Of a stretch of DNA of 38,062 bases, positions 34,608-38,062 are shown in pieces. Source of the DNA: Planctomycetota bacterium (GTDB taxonomy: Bacteria > Planctomycetota > UBA1135 > GCA-002686595). The stretch's first letter is position 1. Each line of letters opens with the position of its first letter. The notes beneath the pieces were generated by a model. It was not told the origin of the DNA and made no database searches. It was given only the letters and a program-made list of their open reading frames with translations. Made by a program: the position numbers and the translations under genes. Where the stretch lies: NCBI GenBank assembly GCA_002720975.1, contig PBIX01000100.1, forward strand, positions 1 to 38,062, read 5' to 3'.

Positions 34608-36037
34608 AGGCTCACCTCACTATCGGGTTCGGATGATCGTGGCTGTCTGTTGTCTGGGCTGAGCGGGCCCAGGTGATCTTGCAGATCGATCCTGGCCAGC
34701 TGCTCCTGCTCCCAGGCATCGATGACCAGATGAGAAGAGTCCAAGCGGTTGTCGAAGAAGTCGAACCACCTGGACATGGGTTCCTCACCTTCATGCAGAC
34801 GTGCGCGGGACGCCCCCCACATGGCCGCGGCGCCGCGCTCCATGGCAGGAGAGTGAAGGTCGCGCTGCACCAAGGCATCCGCGTGGCTCGCGCGGGACTG
34901 CTCAATCCTGGCCAGCTGCTCCAGGTACGCCTCTTCAATGCGTTCGAGTTGACGAGCGCGTCGGGCCTCTGTTGCCTCCAGCTCCCCGCGCCAACTCGAC
35001 GGCCACGGCAGCTGAAGTTGGACCAGCCCACCGAGTGTCGGCGCATCGGTGATGAGGCTCACGTGGGGACCAATGCGCACCTCGGGCCAGGCCTTGGCAG
35101 CGACCCGACGCAGTTGCACCTCGGCCACGGCCAGGGTGATGCGCTCCCGCCTGAGAAGCGGATGCCGGTCGAGCAGGCCCCCCGCGTCTGTGGTGCCCAG
35201 GTCCGCCGACAAGATCTGGGCTTGGACGGGAACAGCGAGCGAAGGGTGCCCCATGGGGACGCCGCTCACCCCTGAGAGCAGCGCCTCGGCCTTCGCCTCT
35301 TGGACACGCAGGCGGGAGACAGCTGCCGCCAGTGAATGGGTGCGCGCCTCAACCCCTTCCCAGGCCGCTGCGGTGAGGCGCCCATGAGCATGGAGAATCT
35401 CAAGACGGACGCGGTCGGTTTGGAGATCAGATTGGAGCTGCTCCAGGGCTGTGTATCTGGCACGGGCGGCCGCAAGGCTCACCCGGGAGCGCTCCACCTT
35501 GAAACAGGTCGACCACAGTGCGGCTTCCAGGCCGGAGGTGGCCTGCAGCACCTCGGTCCTCGCAAGCTCTCGCTCGGCCTCGGCGGGGCCCAGACCCAGG
35601 AGACGGGTCCACTCGATCGAGAGTTGGCCGTCCACCAGATCCTTGCCTTCCGGTACCTCGTGGAGCATGGACTGGAGGCCCAGGGGGGCCGGGGCTCCGG
35701 CGGACTTGGCCAGGCCCACGGCAGCCTGAAGCTCCCGGCGCGCAGCACGCACCCCGGGATTCCAGGTGTAGGCACAGGCCTGCCAGTAGCCCACGCTCGT
35801 CGGGTCGGTCAGATCCGCGGCGCTGGGCTGGGGAAGGTCGATTGCCTCAAGGCGCGCGACCTCGACCACCTCCGCTATGGGAGTACGAGTGACGTCGCGT
35901 TGATGCACGCTCTGGGCGATCTCCCCCGGCTCGCTCTGCAGCGCCACGGGCGCGGCACAGCTCGCAAGAAAGGCAACGGGAATCAGGATTCGGAATTCGG
36001 GCCCAGGTAGGGACCTGGCCCATGATTGGCTCGGCAT
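34604..36037 (-). CDS. TolC-family outer-membrane efflux lipoprotein
   Basis: 477 residues from the ATG at 36037 (a TTG at 36052 is possible). The N-terminal signal ends in a lipobox LASC with Cys27, as in NodT/OprM-type channels. The body is Ala/Leu/Glu/Arg-rich helix with two related halves, the OEP repeat pattern: NPGVRAARRELQAAVGLAKSA in the first half (split around residues 90-112), and HPLLRRERITLAVAEVQLRR in the second. SVGYWQACAYTWNPG precedes the first half. It is the first gene of the exporter run and lies 83 bases after the small Cys-rich gene. Identified as the outer channel of a TolC / adaptor / ABC transporter; substrate unknown. Confidence 0.87.
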   Translation of the reverse strand: MPSQSWARSLPGPEFRILIPVAFLASCAAPVALQSEPGEIAQSVHQRDVTRTPIAEVVEVARLEAIDLPQPSAADLTDPTSVGYWQACAYTWNPGVRAARRELQAAVGLAKSAGAPAPLGLQSMLHEVPEGKDLVDGQLSIEWTRLLGLGPAEAERELARTEVLQATSGLEAALWSTCFKVERSRVSLAAARARYTALEQLQSDLQTDRVRLEILHAHGRLTAAAWEGVEARTHSLAAAVSRLRVQEAKAEALLSGVSGVPMGHPSLAVPVQAQILSADLGTTDAGGLLDRHPLLRRERITLAVAEVQLRRVAAKAWPEVRIGPHVSLITDAPTLGGLVQLQLPWPSSWRGELEATEARRARQLERIEEAYLEQLARIEQSRASHADALVQRDLHSPAMERGAAAMWGASRARLHEGEEPMSRWFDFFDNRLDSSHLVIDAWEQEQLARIDLQDHLGPLSPDNRQPRSSEPDSEVSL

Positions 36038-36078
36038 AGCAGGGTTCCGCAAGAAGAGCGGAGGTAGAACTGGGACGA

Positions 36079-36099
36079 CTGACGGGATTCACCCGTCGG
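36079..36099. repeat. Inverted repeat before the TolC-type gene
   Basis: GACGGG (36081-36086) pairs with CCCGTC (36092-36097) around ATTCA; a further G-U and G-C pair extend the stem to eight. An A7 run follows on the plus strand, so on the transcribed (minus) strand the T7 precedes the hairpin and termination is not expected. It lies in the leader between the Cys-rich gene and the TolC-type gene, and may modulate the latter. Confidence 0.4.
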
Positions 36100-36120
36100 A
36101 AAAAAAGCCGACCAGCCGAG

Positions 36121-36537
36121 TCAGTTGCGCATGGGTGCCGTGCCGGGCAGCAGGCCCGCTGGCGTCACCCCCAAAGGGGGTGGCCTCACGCAGCGTTCAT
36201 CCGATCGCCCCACCATTCGAAAAACCTCATCCTTGAAGAGGCTCGTGAACAGGGGCGTCGCGTCGTGGGTCTGGGGAGCTGGGTTCGTATCCAGGAACTC
36301 CTCAAAATCCGGTATGTCCACATCGTGGCAGGAGGGGCAATCGCTCTCGTCGCATCCCTTGCCGGCCAAACCCTCGTTGCCCCCATCGCCTTCGTCTTGC
36401 TCCATCAGGCAGCAGGGCGAGGCATGCTCCGAAACAACCGCGGGGCACAGACACCAACCCATCTCCACCCCGCGCGGCACCAGGAGGGCCGGTAGGCTGG
36501 CGAGGATCAGGAGTCGGACGTGCGTGAGGGCGGACAT
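36121..36537 (-). CDS. Small Cys-rich exported protein
   Basis: 138 residues from the ATG at 36537; no family recognised. A hydrophobic signal (residues 7-20, VRLLILASLPALLV) points to export. The mature part is acidic and holds eight cysteines: Cys29/Cys31, Cys42/Cys43, and CDESDCPSCH (62-71). The last contains CPSCH, a CxxCH sequence that could be a c-type haem site, though metal binding by paired Cys is at least as likely. His38 and His71 are further candidate ligands. It is the leading gene of the minus-strand exporter cluster and is divergent from the endonuclease-family lipoprotein. Small secreted Cys-rich proteins are often found next to metal efflux systems, which is the basis for suggesting a metal-linked role. 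Confidence 0.65.
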   Translation of the reverse strand: MSALTHVRLLILASLPALLVPRGVEMGWCLCPAVVSEHASPCCLMEQDEGDGGNEGLAGKGCDESDCPSCHDVDIPDFEEFLDTNPAPQTHDATPLFTSLFKDEVFRMVGRSDERCVRPPPLGVTPAGLLPGTAPMRN

Positions 36538-36611
36538 TGCGAGGGCCTTATCGGCCAAGTGAACTACGGGGGACAATCCTATCCTGTTGGAAGTAACGGC
36601 GTTGGGACCAT

Positions 36612-36657
36612 GGGCCCCTGCCGCGGTCGCTGTCAGGGACCACCGGCAGCAGGGCCC
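36612..36657 (+). repeat. Large imperfect stem-loop (16 paired bases)
   Basis: GGGCCC (36612-17) pairs with GGGCCC (36652-57), CTGCCG (36618-23) with CGGCAG (36644-49), and GGTC (36625-28) with GACC (36638-41); only three small bulges. Direct repeat TGGGCCCCTG at 36611-36620 and again at 36671-36680. Confidence 0.65.
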
Positions 36658-36680
36658 CAGGGGCTGTTATTGGGCCCCTG
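36658..36680 (+). promoter_or_regulatory. Second stem-loop immediately before a start codon
   Basis: CAGGGGC (36658-36664) pairs perfectly with GCCCCTG (36674-36680) around a 9-base loop. It ends three bases before the ATG at 36684 and would bury any ribosome-binding site there. CAGGGGC could also pair with GCCCCTG at 36614-36620, giving mutually exclusive folds. Confidence 0.55.
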
Positions 36681-36683
36681 ACC

Positions 36684-37853
36684 ATGCCACCATGGACGCT
36701 TGATGCACCCCTGTCTCCGCACCCCACATTGATCTTGGGCCAAATTTTCCCACTCCTGAGCCTCTCCCAGCGCGCTGTGTGCCCTCACGGGGTCGGCCTC
36801 CTGCTAGCCCTGGGGCTCATGGCCTGTTCCTCGCTCCCCCCGAACAGCCCGTCAGCGGCCAGTGGATCCGTTCCTTTCGCGTTCTGGAACCTGGAGAACC
36901 TCTTCGACGCAGATGACGATCCGGACAACGAGGGCGACGATGAGTACCTGCCCGCAAATGAGTGGACCCAGGAACGCTACGCCCTGAAGATCGGTCATCT
37001 CGCCGAGGCCATCGACGCCCTGGACGTGGACGTTCTCGGGGTGTGCGAAGTGGAAAACCGACGGACCCTGGAGGATCTGGTGAGCCACGCAGCCATCGCC
37101 GCTCGGGGCTATCAGATCGCACACCTGGACTCTCCCGACCTGCGCGGCATCGATCTCGCCCTCCTGGTCGCGGCCCCTCTGGGCATCACAGGCGAGCCTG
37201 TCCTGCATCCCATCGACCTGGGTGAAGGTGTGCGGCCGACGCGCGGGGTTCTTGAAGTCCAACTTCAGATCCAATCCCGCCCTCTGACCGTCTTGGTCAA
37301 CCACTGGCCCTCACGCTACGGGGGCCGAGAGGTTTCAGCGCCGCGGCGGGAGATGGCGGCGAAGGTCGTGCGAGCCCTGATAGATGAGCGCATGCGTACC
37401 GCGGCTCAGGACGGTCGCGAAGCGGAGGTGCTCGTCATGGGAGACTTCAACGACGATCCCTTCGATGCTTCGGTGCACGATGTCCTGGGTGCTGTGCGCG
37501 AACGCCGCACGGTCGCGCACCCGTACAACCTGCTCACCCAGAATGACAAGCAGACCTCTCCGCGCCTCTACAACCCCACCTGGTCACTCCTCGCTGAGGG
37601 CGACCACGGCACCTACTACTATTGGAACGACTGGACCTGGAACGTCTTCGATCAGATCATCGTCAGCCCGGGCCTCTTGGATGGCCAGGGGCTCGACTAC
37701 GTCGAGGGTTCGGTAAGGGCCCACGCACCCGACTTCCTGCGCGACACGGAGAAGAACGCCCAGCGGCCCGCACGATTCCGCAAGTTCAGGGGCACCTGGG
37801 AAGAGGGCTACAGCGACCACTTCGCCATACGTGGCGAGCTGAGCTGGAACTGA
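36684..37853 (+). CDS. Secreted endonuclease/exonuclease/phosphatase-family lipoprotein
   Basis: Metal-dependent phosphoesterase of the EEP superfamily. Motifs, numbered from the ATG at 36684: WNLENLFD (68-75, Asn69), CEVEN (121-125, metal Glu122/124), NHWPSR (206-211, His207), GDFNDDP (253-259, Asp254/Asn256) and SDH (377-379). The WNLENLFD..NHWPSR pattern resembles extracellular nucleases such as those acting on DNA. A lipobox GLMAC with Cys48 lies unusually far from the first ATG; the stem-loop abutting that ATG makes a downstream start, such as the GTG at 36777 (which gives Cys17), more natural. It is distinct from the cytoplasmic exonuclease III elsewhere in the window. Likely role is nucleotide or DNA scavenging outside the inner membrane. 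Confidence 0.9.
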   Translation: MPPWTLDAPLSPHPTLILGQIFPLLSLSQRAVCPHGVGLLLALGLMACSSLPPNSPSAASGSVPFAFWNLENLFDADDDPDNEGDDEYLPANEWTQERYALKIGHLAEAIDALDVDVLGVCEVENRRTLEDLVSHAAIAARGYQIAHLDSPDLRGIDLALLVAAPLGITGEPVLHPIDLGEGVRPTRGVLEVQLQIQSRPLTVLVNHWPSRYGGREVSAPRREMAAKVVRALIDERMRTAAQDGREAEVLVMGDFNDDPFDASVHDVLGAVRERRTVAHPYNLLTQNDKQTSPRLYNPTWSLLAEGDHGTYYYWNDWTWNVFDQIIVSPGLLDGQGLDYVEGSVRAHAPDFLRDTEKNAQRPARFRKFRGTWEEGYSDHFAIRGELSWN

Positions 37854-37864
37854 GCCCTGCGGCG

Positions 37865-38062
37865 CTACTCGATGCGCTTGCAGATTAGGGTCTTACCGCC
37901 CGGCATGTGACGCGTCAGGGAGACCACCTTCCCGTCCTCTTCCTGAAAGGAAACTGAGATCATGGGCTGCTCGCGCACCTGCCAAGTGTCATTGATGGGC
38001 ACCTTCCACAGGTGAAATACGGCCGCTGTCGTGTCCACCGCCAGATAGTCACCGTCAATGCG
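37865..38062 (-). CDS. C-terminal end of an unrecognised protein (start outside window)
   Basis: Open frame entering from the right edge; the last 65 codons and the TAG stop at 37865 are visible. The peptide is compact and beta-rich, with FHLWKVPIND, MISVSFQEEDG and GKVVSLTRHMPGGKTL. The alternating DGK-V-x-L-x-x pattern is like the C-terminal domains of serine hydrolases and lipocalin-like modules, but not enough for a family call. It converges with the secreted endonuclease gene, 11 bases between stop codons. Confidence 0.6.
   Translation of the reverse strand, partial: RIDGDYLAVDTTAAVFHLWKVPINDTWQVREQPMISVSFQEEDGKVVSLTRHMPGGKTLICKRIE

Noticed and set aside
36717..36780. Strong terminator-like reading of the stem-loops upstream of the secreted nuclease
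   Set aside because: No T-run follows either hairpin on either strand and there is no gene upstream in that direction to terminate.

Overview
The window is a GC-rich, densely coded bacterial chromosome segment with no tRNA, rRNA, CRISPR array, IS element or phage gene that I can see. The mix of an ECF sigma / anti-sigma / TPR-CHAT cluster, an S1-type sulfatase, a DUF481 outer-membrane protein, a TolC-type exporter and duplicated acyl-CoA genes fits a Gram-negative-type bacterium, most likely an (uncultured, probably aquatic) Planctomycetota. That assignment is inference from gene content only.

Layout. (1) 1-3607, minus strand: thiolase, 3-hydroxyacyl-CoA dehydrogenase and two cyclophilins (the last one cut by the window edge). 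(2) 3956-9078: an exonuclease III gene whose start codon overlaps that of a divergent GT87-type membrane glycosyltransferase; then a DEAD-box helicase with low-complexity tails, a [2Fe-2S] ferredoxin and ispH in a tight pair. (3) 9110-15640, minus strand: a DUF481 protein, then a six-gene fatty-acid/acyl-CoA operon (thiolase, HBDH, acyl-CoA dehydrogenase, small excisionase-family HTH protein, second acyl-CoA dehydrogenase, MBL-fold hydrolase), headed by a perfect 8-bp inverted repeat in its leader. (4) 16085-21025, plus strand: ECF sigma factor, membrane anti-sigma factor with a zinc-binding ZAS motif, exported TPR-CHAT protein with an intact His/Cys dyad, and a small exported protein followed by an excellent intrinsic terminator. 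(5) 36537-21236, minus strand: thirteen co-directional genes, many joined by 4-base stop/start overlaps: a Cys-rich secreted protein, TolC / adaptor / ABC ATPase / two FtsX permeases, a Cys-rich lipoprotein, a sulfatase, recN, manA, an RG-tailed pseudouridine synthase, and a catalytic/non-catalytic pair of M16 peptidases. (6) 36684-38062: a secreted endonuclease/exonuclease/phosphatase-family lipoprotein behind an unusual pair of strong stem-loops, and the C-terminal end of an unrecognised minus-strand gene.

How the parts work together. The two thiolase/HBDH pairs plus two acyl-CoA dehydrogenases supply three of the four beta-oxidation steps; no enoyl-CoA hydratase is present here. Ferredoxin is placed to feed electrons to IspH. 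The sigma/anti-sigma/CHAT set looks like a self-contained envelope signalling module in which a protease-fold protein is exported rather than cytoplasmic; it is my best candidate for an undescribed system. The exporter operon plus its two Cys-rich secreted partners is the second candidate, possibly a metal or thiol-stress export system.
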